Source: Bryobacterales bacterium (GTDB lineage Bacteria; Acidobacteriota; Terriglobia; Bryobacterales; UBA6623). Taken from it: 64,000 nucleotides of DNA. Position 1 is the stretch's first letter. Each line of letters starts with the position of its first letter. The notes under the pieces are model-generated. The model ran no database searches. It was not told the DNA's origin and saw only the letters and a list, made by a program, of their open reading frames with translations. The position numbers and the translations under genes are program-made. The DNA lies in the NCBI GenBank assembly GCA_028819255.1, contig JAPPMB010000002.1:1-64000 (forward strand), written 5' to 3'. Shown here one piece after another: positions 38,884 to 51,303 of the stretch.

Positions 38884-39795
38884 TTGCCAAGAGGAGAGCA
38901 GCCCATCAGGCCCACGGTAATCCTGATGACAGCGGCAATGTTGCTCGTCGTCGCACCAGCTGCTGCGCAACGCTCGGCTCCGTCTGACGACCCACGGGTC
39001 GGGCCAGCACGGGGATCGCTCGTCCTCGTCGGCGGCGGGCTGGGTGACGAGAGAATCGTCGAACGAATCATCGCGCTTGCCGGCGGTCGAGACGCTCCGC
39101 TGGTGGTCATCCCAACAGCAGGCGGAGCGCCTCATTACGATCAGCACTGGAAAGGCCAGCTCCAGTTCAGGAATGCCGGCGCAACCGACATCACCGTTTT
39201 GCACACGTATGATCCCAAGGTGGCCGACACCGACGAATTCGTCGCTCCACTGAGACGGGCGCGCGGAGTGTTCTTCGGCGGGGGCCGGCAGTGGCGCTTG
39301 GCTGACGCGTATCTGAACACCCAGACACACAGGGAGATCTTCGCGTTGCTGGAGCGGGGCGGTGTCGTCAGCGGGTCTTCCGCCGGAGCTTCGATCATGG
39401 GCTCGTTCCTGGTCCGGGGCGACACCGAGACCAATACTCTGATGATCGGAGATCACATCGAAGGGTTCGGGCTGTTGAAGAATGTCGGGATCGACCAGCA
39501 TCTGCTCCGGCGCAATCGCCACTTCGACCTGATCGAAGTGATCCAGGCCCACCCGGAGTTGCTCGGCATCGGACTCGATGAAGACACGGCGATTGTCGTC
39601 GAGGGAGACCGGTTTGAGGTCATTGGCCAGAGCTACGTCGCCATCTACGACAATCAGCGACAGATTCCTCCGGGCGGAAGGTTTTTCTTCCTCGCGCCCG
39701 GAGACGGATATGACATGGGGTCGCGTGAAGCTTGGCGACCCGTCCAGACGGAACGCCCGCTGGAGCGGGTCGAGAAGCTCCCGTGGGGGCGATGA
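38884..39795 (+). CDS. Cyanophycinase-like peptidase (S51 type), exported
   Basis: A 303-residue Ser peptidase of the cyanophycinase group, which cuts beta-aspartyl-arginine bonds in the storage polymer cyanophycin; distant relatives may act on other isoaspartyl peptides. Seen: a signal peptide (VILMTAAMLLVVAPAAA), VLVGGGLGD, VFFGGGRQWRLADAY, and the nucleophile elbow SGSSAGAS (Ser166), then GIDQHLLRRNRHFDLIE. Export implies it feeds on external polymer. I use TTG 38884 because it is 7 bases after a good -10; ATG 38926 would cut the signal peptide. An SD-like AGAGGAG lies inside the first codons, so a slightly later non-ATG start remains possible. Confidence 0.88.
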   Translation: MPRGEQPIRPTVILMTAAMLLVVAPAAAQRSAPSDDPRVGPARGSLVLVGGGLGDERIVERIIALAGGRDAPLVVIPTAGGAPHYDQHWKGQLQFRNAGATDITVLHTYDPKVADTDEFVAPLRRARGVFFGGGRQWRLADAYLNTQTHREIFALLERGGVVSGSSAGASIMGSFLVRGDTETNTLMIGDHIEGFGLLKNVGIDQHLLRRNRHFDLIEVIQAHPELLGIGLDEDTAIVVEGDRFEVIGQSYVAIYDNQRQIPPGGRFFFLAPGDGYDMGSREAWRPVQTERPLERVEKLPWGR

Positions 39796-39874
39796 GACGC
39801 GGCATTCCGGCAGCCGACGAGCCTTCATCGTGCCCCACGCAAGAGGAGCCAGTCCTCCCGCCGGTTCTTTCAGT

Positions 39875-40093
39875 AGCTCCACGGCCGAGCATGTAGGACC
39901 TTACGTGTCGGCACTGATCGAAGTCATAGCCGAGGCAGGCTGGGTTCTCGATCGTCGCGGAGTGGCATTCCTGAACCTTGGCGACAGGTACCATTCCCGT
40001 AAGGGCGAAATCGCACGCACGTACGGCCTGCGAGAGTTCGTCCGCGATCAGCCGTGCCACACCGACGATTGCTTGTTCATGCACTATCGGTGA
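39875..40093 (+). pseudogene. Possible DNA methyltransferase fragment
   Basis: The frame contains YVSALIEVIAEAGWVLDRRG followed by VAFLNLGDRYHS, which resembles the part of N4/N6 DNA methyltransferases around RVLRPDGxxxLNLGDSY. No N-terminal or C-terminal domain surrounds it and the frame stops 30 residues later, so I read it as an isolated remnant. Identification is tentative. Confidence 0.35.
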
Positions 40094-40383
40094 GGTGGTC
40101 CCAGTGGTTTAGACGACTGGCCGACAGGATTCAAGCTACTGGTTGGCCCCATCGTGAAGAGGGAGACGGTCGATTCCGGCCGAGCCATCCGAGCGGCGGG
40201 AGTGGAGCAGATCGAGCCAGCGGTAACAGACGGGTGGCTGTGCATCGAGGACTTGACCTCTGAGCAAGAGGTCCTGACCTGGCACCGGCGAAGAACGGCT
40301 CCAGGACATGGTTGCTGCGGTCCTCGACAGCCAACCCAGGCGGTTGAGAGGTCCGGTCAGATGCGGAAAGAAAAAGGCGGAAC

Positions 40384-40426
40384 CTTGACATGTCGCCCGG
40401 CGCATGGCAAGGAGCTTGACATGTCG
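40384..40426. repeat. 12-bp direct repeat CTTGACATGTCG
   Basis: CTTGACATGTCG occurs at 40384-40395 and again at 40415-40426. Each copy contains the palindrome GACATGTC. It lies just upstream of the Fic remnant and may mark a deletion junction or an old operator. Confidence 0.5.
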
Positions 40427-40436
40427 GACAGGACGT

Positions 40437-40851
40437 ATCAAGAAATCGAAGGGCCAGTACTACCGGCAGTTGCAGGCGGTACGAGACGAAGGAGCATAGG
40501 AAGCTCGGGTGCTCTACATGCTGGATGCTGTAGCAACCACATTGCTCCATACGCTGCGATGTATCGAGAGCATTCGTGCCTTGATGGGGAAATGCAAATA
40601 CGCAATCAGGGGCAGGCTGCCCAAAAATCTATTCCCACGAACTGTTGAACAACCTCTTTCGACATCCCTACACGAGGGTCCATTCGGTGCGGCGCGACCT
40701 GCGGGTGAGCCGCCCCACAGCGGCCGGCTACCTGAATCTACTAGTGAACGAGGGATTAGTTGCAAAACGCCGGGCAGGCAGAGAAACCTACTACATCAAC
40801 AGACCGTTGGTCGAACTGTTCCGGGAATCGGACGACAACCTCATTGGCTGA
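40437..40851 (+). pseudogene. Fic/DOC family protein, decayed C-terminal part
   Basis: Reading across two lesions gives a clear Fic-family C-terminus: KGQYYRQLQAVRDEGA, stop, then VLYMLDAVATTL...IESIRALM, LPKIYSHELLNNLFRHPY, and the winged-helix tail VSRPTAAGYLNLL...GRETYYINRPL. The lesions are TAG at 40497-40499, where relatives have Trp, and one extra C in the CCC at 40620-40622. The catalytic Fic motif domain upstream is absent. Fic proteins AMPylate targets and often act as toxins; this copy cannot. It is part of the decayed stretch between 39.8 and 41 kb. Confidence 0.75.
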
Positions 40852-41061
40852 CCAATTCTCACGGCACCGCAATCGGCTGCTGCGCGACAGCACTTGACGC
40901 AAGTGGAGTTCAGCCACCGGACTGCCGACTCTCCAGAATGGACCGCGAGCGACGCTTATAGGGGCGGGCTTCGAGGCAGCGGTAGTTCGCACGCTCTGGG
41001 CCACACGCGGGCGCCTTCTCGGTTTCCCGGCGGCTTCGACTGACGCTGCGGCGGCCCACCG

Positions 41062-44840
<3,779 letters not shown>

Positions 44841-44917
44841 CGGCGGCATGGAAGCGAGCCCCGTGCAACCGGCTCCGCGAAGGTGTGGACCGCGAGGAAC
44901 TCTCCTGGCCCGATGGC

Positions 44918-45565
44918 TCAGCGGTACCGGCGGTGGACTGCCAGGAGACGGCCCTGAACCTCGACATCCCCCGCGGGGACGATGATGGGGTCCATTTCCA
45001 TGTTTGCCGGCTGAAGCCGCACCATCGTGCCCTCCTGGAAGAACCGCTTGAGGGTGGTCTCGGCGCCTTGGACGAGTGCCACCACGATCTCTCCGTTCCG
45101 GGCGCGCTTTGTCTTTTCGATCAGCACATAGTCCCCGTCCAGGATGTGGTCCTCGACCATGGACTGGCCGTGGACCTGCAGGGCGAACACGTTGTCGGTG
45201 CCGAGGAACTGGGCGAAGGAGAGGCTCTCGGTGTCCTCGTAGGTCTCGAGGGGCTGGCCTGCGGCGATCGCGCCGACGAGAGGCATTCTCAGTGTGTCCG
45301 TCTCCTGGCGAACGAAACTCAGCTTCCGGCGGTTGGCGCGAATCTCGTCGTAGTACTTCGGCGTCATTTCCAAAGCCCGGCTCCGGTTGAACCGGCGTTC
45401 GATGTATCCCTTCTCCTGGAGGACCTGCAGGTGCTTGTGCACCGTCGCGACGGAAGCGAGATCCATGTTCCGTGCGATCTCCTCAAAGCTCGGGCTGTAG
45501 TGGTTCTCCGCGATGAATTCCGCGAGAAAATCCAAGACTTGCTTCTGGCGTTTGGTTAGGGCCAT
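44918..45565 (-). CDS. lexA: LexA SOS repressor
   Basis: A 215-residue SOS-response repressor. N-terminal winged helix (about 1-65; ALTKRQKQVLDFLAEFI and SVATVHKHLQVLQEKGYI for DNA recognition), hinge, and the S24 self-cleavage domain: scissile Ala102-Gly103 in GAIAAGQPL, nucleophile Ser135 (HGQSM) and general-base Lys173 (TLKRFF). RecA-stimulated autocleavage would derepress damage genes. ATG 45565 has GGGAGGTG just upstream. A palindrome and TAGAAT element immediately upstream suggest autoregulation. The length and all catalytic residues are normal. ligA lies on the opposite strand nearby, but no operator is seen at ligA. Confidence 0.97.
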   Translation of the reverse strand: MALTKRQKQVLDFLAEFIAENHYSPSFEEIARNMDLASVATVHKHLQVLQEKGYIERRFNRSRALEMTPKYYDEIRANRRKLSFVRQETDTLRMPLVGAIAAGQPLETYEDTESLSFAQFLGTDNVFALQVHGQSMVEDHILDGDYVLIEKTKRARNGEIVVALVQGAETTLKRFFQEGTMVRLQPANMEMDPIIVPAGDVEVQGRLLAVHRRYR

Positions 45566-45583
45566 CCGCGACACCTCCCTTTC

Positions 45584-45605
45584 TTTGCTCTTTATTCTAA
45601 GCAAA
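45584..45605 (-). promoter_or_regulatory. Putative LexA operator over the lexA promoter
   Basis: TTTGCT (45584-45589) and AGCAAA (45600-45605) form a perfect 6-bp inverted repeat with a 10-base spacer. On the minus strand the spacer contains TAGAAT (45599-45594), and TTGCGC lies 17 bases further upstream. A repressor on this site would cover the -10. Confidence 0.6.
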
Positions 45606-45684
45606 CAGCGCGAGCTGCGCAAGTCGGCTGGATCGATTTCTTGTTCTATTCGCATGTGGCGTCTCCTTATTCGCGTGTCTGCGA

Positions 45685-45690
45685 TAGAAT
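45685..45690 (+). promoter_or_regulatory. -10-like TAGAAT before M24 peptidase gene
   Basis: TAGAAT ends 7 bases before the GTG start at 45698. The spacing predicts transcription starting at the start codon; no -35 match is seen. Confidence 0.45.
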
Positions 45691-45697
45691 CGGACCT

Positions 45698-46867
45698 GTG
45701 GAGATCGGGCCTATCCAGAAGCAGCTCTTAGTCCACGGCTACGACGGATGGCTGCTGTTCGACCACCATGTGCGCGACCCGATCGCCTACCGCGTGCTCG
45801 GCCTCGACGCCGAGTCCCATGTCTCGCGCCGCTGGTACTACTGGATTCCTGCCGAGGGCGAGCCTGCCAAGCTGGTGCATGCGATCGAGGACGAGCGCCT
45901 CGACAGCCTCCCCGGGACGAAGAGGATCTACACGAGCTGGCAGTCCCACCGCCGGCACTTGGGAGCGATCCTGGAAGGCTCCCGGCGCGTCGCCATGCAG
46001 TATTCGCCCGACTGCATGATCCCCGTCGTCTCGCTGGTTGACGCCGGCACCGTCGACCTGGTCAGGTCCCTGGGCGCGGAGGTCGTCTCATCGGCGGATC
46101 TGGTCCAGTACTTCGAGGCGCGCTGGACCGCCTGGCAGCGTGACAGCCACTTTGAGGCGGGCCGCCGCGTCGACGGTGTGCTGTCCGAGGCCTTTCGGCG
46201 GATCCGGTCCGACATCGGGACGACCGGACGCTCCAGCGAATACGGCATCGCCCAGTTCATCCTTGAACGCTTTCGCGAGGAGGGCATGGTGACGATGGAC
46301 AGTCCGATCGTCGCGGTCAATGCGAACAGCGGCGACCCCCACTACGGACCCGATGCGAGCAGCTCCCGCTCCATCGGCGACGGCGACTTTGTCCTGATTG
46401 ACCTCTGGGCGAAGATCGACGCGCCGGGCTCGGTCTACTACGACATCACGTGGACCGGATATTGCGGCCAGCGCCCCCCAAGCCGCATCCGGGACATCTT
46501 CGAGATCGTGGTTGGAGCCCGCGACAAGGCGCTCGCAACCGTCGACGCCGCGCTGCGGTCAGGAAGACAGGTCGCCGGATGTGAAGTGGACGACGTGACG
46601 CGGAGGCACATTGCTCGCGCCGGCTACGGGGATGCGTTCGTGCACCGGACCGGCCACTCCATCGGCGAGGAAGTGCACGGCAATGGTGCGAATCTGGACA
46701 ATCTTGAAATGAGGGACGAGCGCCAGCTCATCCCCCACACGTGCTTCTCCATCGAACCGGGGATCTATCTGGCGGAATTCGGCGTGCGCAGCGAGATCGA
46801 CTGCTTTGTGGAGCCCGGTCGCGCGCTTGCGACGGGCGCAGTCCAGACCGAGATCGTCAGGATCTAG
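45698..46867 (+). CDS. M24 family (Xaa-Pro-type) metallopeptidase
   Basis: A 389-residue pita-bread-fold protein. The N-terminal creatinase-like domain (about 1-150) is followed by the M24 domain with metal ligands in LIDLWAKI (Asp), YYDITWTGY (Asp), HRTGHSIGEEVHG (His), FSIEPGIYL (Glu) and RSEIDCFV (Glu). M24 enzymes remove N-terminal residues before proline or act on related amides; the substrate is not defined. GTG 45698 is chosen because it begins the conserved part (EIGPIQKQLL) and lies 7 bases after TAGAAT. The frame is open to 45641 but would run into the lexA control region. Convergent with the oxidoreductase gene 12 bases downstream. Confidence 0.9.
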   Translation: MEIGPIQKQLLVHGYDGWLLFDHHVRDPIAYRVLGLDAESHVSRRWYYWIPAEGEPAKLVHAIEDERLDSLPGTKRIYTSWQSHRRHLGAILEGSRRVAMQYSPDCMIPVVSLVDAGTVDLVRSLGAEVVSSADLVQYFEARWTAWQRDSHFEAGRRVDGVLSEAFRRIRSDIGTTGRSSEYGIAQFILERFREEGMVTMDSPIVAVNANSGDPHYGPDASSSRSIGDGDFVLIDLWAKIDAPGSVYYDITWTGYCGQRPPSRIRDIFEIVVGARDKALATVDAALRSGRQVAGCEVDDVTRRHIARAGYGDAFVHRTGHSIGEEVHGNGANLDNLEMRDERQLIPHTCFSIEPGIYLAEFGVRSEIDCFVEPGRALATGAVQTEIVRI

Positions 46868-46879
46868 AGCCGACCGGAC

Positions 46880-48043
46880 CTACTCCGCTCCAGTGTCGAC
46901 CCACCGGCCCGAGCGGGCCGACTCCAAGGCCGCGTCGCAGACCTTCTGAGTCTGCAGCGCACATCGGAAGTCGGGCTGGGTCGGATTGCCTGACTCGACG
47001 CCCGCCACGAAGTCGGCCAGAGCGTTCACGAACGTGTGTTCGTACCCGATGGTCGTCCCCGGCACCCAGTACATGTCCATGTACGGATGCTCGTGATTGC
47101 TCACGTGGATCTTGCGCCAGCCTGGCAGATGGTCTTCGACCTTCTTTCCCGACTGCTTCTGCGTGTACTCGAAGAAGTGCAGATGCTCGGGATCCTCGAG
47201 GTCGAAGAATACCGAGCCGTCGGCGCCGTTCAACTCCAGCGTGTTGTAGTTCTTGCGCCCGCGAGCGTAGCGGCTGGACTCGAAGGTTCCCATGGACCCG
47301 TTGGCGAATTCGGCCAGGAACATGCACGCATCATCGATCCCGACGGGCTGGACCTTGCCGGTGACGGCATGCACGCGCTCCTTCACGAAGGTGCGGGTGC
47401 GGGCGACCACGCGTTCAATGGGGCCGTTCAGCCACATCGCGGTGTCGATGGAGTGCGCAAGCAGGTCGCCGGTCACGCCCGATCCCGCCACGTCGATGTC
47501 GAGGCGCCAGGTTCCGGGACCGCCCTGGGGCACGTTGGTGCTGATTGTCCAGTCCTGCAGGTAGGTGGCGCGGTAGTGGAAGGGCTGGCCGATGCGCTCC
47601 TCGTCCACAATCTGCTTTGCCAGCGAGATTGCCGGCACGCGGCGGTAGTTGTACCAGACCATGTTCGGTACGCCGGCCTTCTCTACGGCCTCGACCATCG
47701 CTTCCGCTTCCCTGACGTTCATCGCGAGCGGCTTCTCGCAGCAGAGCATCTTGCCGGCCTCGGCAGCGGCCAGAACAATGTCCAGGTGCAGGTGGTTCGG
47801 AGCGCAGACATCCACCAGATCGACGTCATCTGCCGTCGCCACGGCTCGCCAGTCCGTCTCGACCCGTTCGTAGCCCCAGTTGTCCGCAAAGGACTGGACC
47901 TTGCCTCTGTCGCGGGCTGCGACGGCCTTGAGGACGGGACGGTGCTCGACCGGGAAGAAGTCATTCAATCGCTTGTATGCATTGGAGTGGGCCCGGCCCA
48001 TGAAGCCGTAGCCGATCATTCCGATGCGCAGTTCGTTGGCCAT
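46880..48043 (-). CDS. Gfo/Idh/MocA-family oxidoreductase
   Basis: A 387-residue NAD(P)-dependent sugar or inositol dehydrogenase-type protein. The Rossmann domain shows RIGMIGYGFMGRAHSNAY (about 6-23), VDLVDVCAPNHLHLD and the conserved EKP motif (CCEKPLAMN, about 98-106). The C-terminal domain has GDLLAHSIDTAMWL, which contains the His/Asp pair seen in active members. No export signal, so cytosolic. The substrate is likely a sugar or cyclitol, but these families do not predict it. It stands alone with about 500 bases upstream. Confidence 0.92.
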   Translation of the reverse strand: MANELRIGMIGYGFMGRAHSNAYKRLNDFFPVEHRPVLKAVAARDRGKVQSFADNWGYERVETDWRAVATADDVDLVDVCAPNHLHLDIVLAAAEAGKMLCCEKPLAMNVREAEAMVEAVEKAGVPNMVWYNYRRVPAISLAKQIVDEERIGQPFHYRATYLQDWTISTNVPQGGPGTWRLDIDVAGSGVTGDLLAHSIDTAMWLNGPIERVVARTRTFVKERVHAVTGKVQPVGIDDACMFLAEFANGSMGTFESSRYARGRKNYNTLELNGADGSVFFDLEDPEHLHFFEYTQKQSGKKVEDHLPGWRKIHVSNHEHPYMDMYWVPGTTIGYEHTFVNALADFVAGVESGNPTQPDFRCALQTQKVCDAALESARSGRWVDTGAE

Positions 48044-48296
48044 GTGGTTGCAATTCCTCGAATCGTTAGCCTAGCGACGGTCAGCCTCAGCCGTCAAGTG
48101 AGCGCCGTGTCCTGGTCAACGGCCTTGCGGACCACATGCCGGACGGCCGCGCGGATGGACATGGATACCGCATGGTCGCGCCACGCTTGCGCTGCCCGCC
48201 GGAGACCGGCCCTCCCGCGCGGAACGTCCGACTCATCCGTGGTGTTCGGCCGGGTCGGTGGCGGGAGATGGTCCCGCGGGGAGGCGGGCAATCCTC
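48044..48296. other. Intergenic region upstream of LRR gene
   Basis: No supported gene between the oxidoreductase start and the putative promoter at 48297. Confidence 0.4.
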
Positions 48297-48302
48297 TAGA
48301 AT
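48297..48302 (+). promoter_or_regulatory. -10-like TAGAAT upstream of LRR gene
   Basis: TAGAAT sits about 235 bases before the start at 48539. If used, it would give a long leader; no known riboswitch structure was recognised in that leader. Confidence 0.3.
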
Positions 48303-48538
48303 GTTCGGAAGCTTCAACCGGACACCCTCGCCGTGCGCGTCCTGGGCCACCGATTCGCAGGAAACTTGCCCGATGACTTTGCCTCCGCCAGACTTCACGT
48401 CGGAAGCCGTCCAGTGGACCCGCCAACCAGGGGGCGGGGCCGCGCCGGAGGAGCGATACCCCCATTGCGATCGCGCAGCTGCAGGCGAGCTGCGGCGAAA
48501 CGAGACATGCGAGCCTGGACGAAGAAAAGGAGGATTCC

Positions 48539-49183
48539 ATGCGGAGTGCATTGATTGTGATTTCCCTGACCCTCGGGCTGGTTGGGCCCGGACTTGCCCA
48601 GGAGGCCGAGCTCGATTCAGCCGTTGTTGAGAAGATCGAGGAGCTGGGCGGCAGGGTCATGCGGGTCGCCCAGAATGATCCCGGCGTCGAAGTGTCCTTT
48701 CATCTGGGCCGAAACCGCGACGGCTTGCGCCGTCACGATGCCCCGAAGCCCGGCGAGCCCGAACCACCGGCCATTGACGACGGGCTGGCGGCACTGGGCG
48801 GCCTTGAATTGGTCTCGCTGCACCTTGGCGGCACCGACGTGACCGATGCCGGCCTGTCACACCTGGCCGGCCTGACGTCGTTGAAGCGCCTTCATCTCGA
48901 GAATACTGGGATTACGGACGCCGGCTTGGTTCATCTCGCCGAGCTGGAAGAGCTTCTGTATCTCAACCTGTATCAGACCGAGGTGTCGGATGCGGGCCTG
49001 AGCCACCTCCAGGGACTGAAGAACCTCAAGAACCTCTACTTGTGGCAGACAAACGTCACGCCCGAAGGAGCTGCGTCGCTCAAGGAATCCCTTACCGAAT
49101 GCGACGTGGACCTTGGCTGGCAGGAGCCGGAGGAGGCCGAGGAGCCGGAGGAGGCCGAGGAATCAGCCGACCCCGACGCCTGA
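48539..49183 (+). CDS. Exported leucine-rich-repeat protein
   Basis: A 214-residue protein with signal peptide (ALIVISLTLGLVGPGLAQ) and four to five leucine-rich repeats of the bacterial 'TDAGLxHLAGLTSLKxLxLxxT' type (residues about 85-185), which form a small solenoid for protein binding. The C-terminus is a low-complexity acidic tail built from a repeated EPEEAE unit (DNA repeat GAGCCGGAGGAGGCCGAG at about 49127-49160). A strong ribosome site, AAAAGGAGG, lies 5 bases before the ATG. Role unknown; it may be a small adhesion or envelope scaffold. Confidence 0.88.
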   Translation: MRSALIVISLTLGLVGPGLAQEAELDSAVVEKIEELGGRVMRVAQNDPGVEVSFHLGRNRDGLRRHDAPKPGEPEPPAIDDGLAALGGLELVSLHLGGTDVTDAGLSHLAGLTSLKRLHLENTGITDAGLVHLAELEELLYLNLYQTEVSDAGLSHLQGLKNLKNLYLWQTNVTPEGAASLKESLTECDVDLGWQEPEEAEEPEEAEESADPDA

Positions 49184-49454
49184 GCGCTGGCTCAGGCTGC
49201 GCCGCGCCACCGGCCTCCACGCGAGCACCTTGGCGTGGAGAAGGTCGGGCGCGCCGGACCCGCAATCAGTCCGGCTGCGGCGTTGCGGATTCCTCGCCTA
49301 CGTTTCGCCCCTCGCTCGTGGTCCACGACGTGCCGTTAGCGCATCGTCGCGGCGCACCTCCTCGCTTCCCTGCTGAGGGCGCGCGCCCGACAGGCGTGCC
49401 GAAGGCTCATGCCGGTTGGGGTCAGGAAGGGCGTCCGATTTGCCAAACTGAAGC
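49184..49454. other. Intergenic region before HAD gene
   Basis: About 270 bases, no supported feature. Confidence 0.4.
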
Positions 49455-50276
49455 TTGTCACTCCGTTCGCTGGAAATCCTCAATCCCGACGCCAGTGCGG
49501 CCAATGCCCGCGTGGGGCTGTTCGACTTTGACGGCACTCTGTCCCTGGTCAGGGCGGGCTGGTTCGACGTCATGGTACCCATGATGGTCGAAGTCCTTGC
49601 AGACCTTGGCACCGGCGAGTCCGAGGAGGAGCTGACGGCCATCGTCGAGGAATACGTTGGACAGCTCACCGGGCGCCAGACGATCTACCAGATGATCGAG
49701 TTCGCCGATCAGATCCGCCGCAGGGGCGGAGTTCCCAGGGATCCCATGGAGTACAAGCACGACTACCTGGAGCTGCTGATGGTGAGGATTCGGCACCGGA
49801 GGGAGGCGTTGCGGGCAGGGAGACTGGATCCCGACGAAATGATGGTGCCCGGCGGACGCCGGCTCCTGGACGCCCTGCGTCAGCGTGGCATGAAGCTCTT
49901 TCTCGCCAGCGGCACGGATCAGCCGTTCATGCGGGAGGAGGCCCGTCTGCTGCAGGTCGATTCGTACTTCGAGGGCGGCATTTACGGTGCCCGCGACGAC
50001 TACCGGAACTTCTCCAAGAAGATCCTCGTCGAGCAGATCATCCGGGAGAGCGATTATCAGGGCGGCGACTTTCTGGGTTTCGGTGACGGATTTGTGGAGG
50101 TCGATGTCGTCAAGTCCGTCGGGGGGCACGCCGTAGGGGTTGCGACCGACGAGCCCAACTGTGTCGAGGTCGATCCGGTCAAGCGCCGGCGCCTCGCCGG
50201 CGTGGGCGCCGATTGGATAGTGCCCAACTTCAATGCGCACAATGAACTGATGACGGCGATGTTCGGGTCTTGCTGA
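49455..50276 (+). CDS. HAD-superfamily phosphatase
   Basis: A 273-residue haloacid-dehalogenase-type hydrolase, the first gene of a four-gene unit. Motif I with the nucleophile Asp is FDFDGTLS (about 22-29); a helical cap (about 40-110); motif II LASGTD; motif III Lys (FSKKILVEQ); motif IV GFGDGFVEVDVVKSVGG. It should remove phosphate from a small sugar phosphate. The start is unsure: TTG 49455 gives the length shown but lacks a clear ribosome site; GTG 49512 would begin immediately before the Asp motif and is too late. The deoxyhypusine-synthase-like gene begins 40 bases after the stop, preceded by GAGGAG. Confidence 0.85.
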   Translation: MSLRSLEILNPDASAANARVGLFDFDGTLSLVRAGWFDVMVPMMVEVLADLGTGESEEELTAIVEEYVGQLTGRQTIYQMIEFADQIRRRGGVPRDPMEYKHDYLELLMVRIRHRREALRAGRLDPDEMMVPGGRRLLDALRQRGMKLFLASGTDQPFMREEARLLQVDSYFEGGIYGARDDYRNFSKKILVEQIIRESDYQGGDFLGFGDGFVEVDVVKSVGGHAVGVATDEPNCVEVDPVKRRRLAGVGADWIVPNFNAHNELMTAMFGSC

Positions 50277-50316
50277 CGGAGCCCGCCGAAGCAGCCTGCG
50301 AGGAGATCACAGCTAG

Positions 50317-51303
50317 ATGCAATCGAAGTATCCGGTCTTTGACCGTTCCCGCCTCCGAGTCCGCCCCTTGAGGGAGCGCGAGCACGATATGGATCTCGGC
50401 CACCTCCTGGCCGTTGACGAGCAGGTGGAGGAAGCCGACTCTAAGCTGGCTGCGGCACTTGAACTGGTGGCGCCGAGGCTTGCCGCGAGCGGACCGGCCG
50501 CAAGGATTCTCATGATGGGAGCCCATGTCATTAAGTCGGGGGTGTCCCGACAGGTCATCGACCTGCTCGAGAGGGGGGCGTTCACGCACGTCGCCATGAA
50601 CGGCGCCGGAGCGATTCACGACTTCGAACTGGCGCGAATTGGGGCCACGACCGAGAGCGTCGCCCGATACATCCGGACCGGTGAGTTCGGCCTGTGGGAC
50701 GAGACAGCGATTCTCAACGACTGGGCCGTTGACGGAGCCCGGATCGGCCTGGGCCTGGGCGAGAACTTCGGGCGACGGATCCTCGAGGATAGGCTCCCGC
50801 ATCGGGACGTCAGCATTCTTGCACGGGCCTACGAGCTAGGCGTTCCGGTGACGGTCCATGTCGGTGTCGGCTACGACATCACCCATGAGCATCCCAATTG
50901 CGACGGGGCGGCCTACGGAGCCGGCAGCTACAGGGACTTCCTGATCTACACCAAGTCGGTCGAGAGCTTGGAGGGCGGCATCATGGTGAGCCTTGGATCG
51001 GCCATCATGGGACCGGAAGTCTATCTCAAAGCCCTCGCGATGGCCCGCAACGTCGCCCGACAGGAAGGGCGCCCGATCACCGACTTCATGACTGCGGTCT
51101 TCGACTTGGTACCGATCCAAGGGGACGTGCACCGAGAGCTCCCCAAGAGCGATCCCGGCTACTACTTCCGGCCGCACAAGACCATTCTGGTGCGGACCGT
51201 GGCGGACGGCGGCCAGAGCCTGTACATTCGCGGCGACCACCGCATCACGGTTCCGGCCCTGCGTCGGGCTGTATCGGAGTGCATGAAGGCCCATGCAGGA
51301 TGA
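50317..51303 (+). CDS. Deoxyhypusine-synthase-like protein
   Basis: A 328-residue protein with deoxyhypusine synthase (DHS)-family features: a glycine-rich nucleotide-binding strand (ILMMGAHVIKSGVSRQVID), the HVAMNGAGAIHDFE block, SILARAYELGVPVTVH, and GGIMVSLGSAIMGPEVYLKA near the C-terminus. True DHS uses NAD+ and spermidine to modify eIF5A, which bacteria lack, so bacterial members have other, mostly unknown, roles. Its stop overlaps the PfkB gene start as ATGA (51300-51303), so it is coupled to a sugar-kinase pathway. I infer an NAD-dependent transfer onto a sugar or related metabolite. The catalytic lysine of DHS cannot be placed with confidence. Confidence 0.75.
   Translation: MQSKYPVFDRSRLRVRPLREREHDMDLGHLLAVDEQVEEADSKLAAALELVAPRLAASGPAARILMMGAHVIKSGVSRQVIDLLERGAFTHVAMNGAGAIHDFELARIGATTESVARYIRTGEFGLWDETAILNDWAVDGARIGLGLGENFGRRILEDRLPHRDVSILARAYELGVPVTVHVGVGYDITHEHPNCDGAAYGAGSYRDFLIYTKSVESLEGGIMVSLGSAIMGPEVYLKALAMARNVARQEGRPITDFMTAVFDLVPIQGDVHRELPKSDPGYYFRPHKTILVRTVADGGQSLYIRGDHRITVPALRRAVSECMKAHAG

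Noticed and set aside
48303-48538. Riboswitch in the long leader before the LRR gene
   Set aside because: Small hairpins exist but no known riboswitch core was recognised, and the promoter itself is uncertain.
49127-49160. Repeat in the LRR gene as a mobile or regulatory repeat
   Set aside because: It encodes a low-complexity acidic tail (EPEEAE) in frame; ordinary coding repeat.
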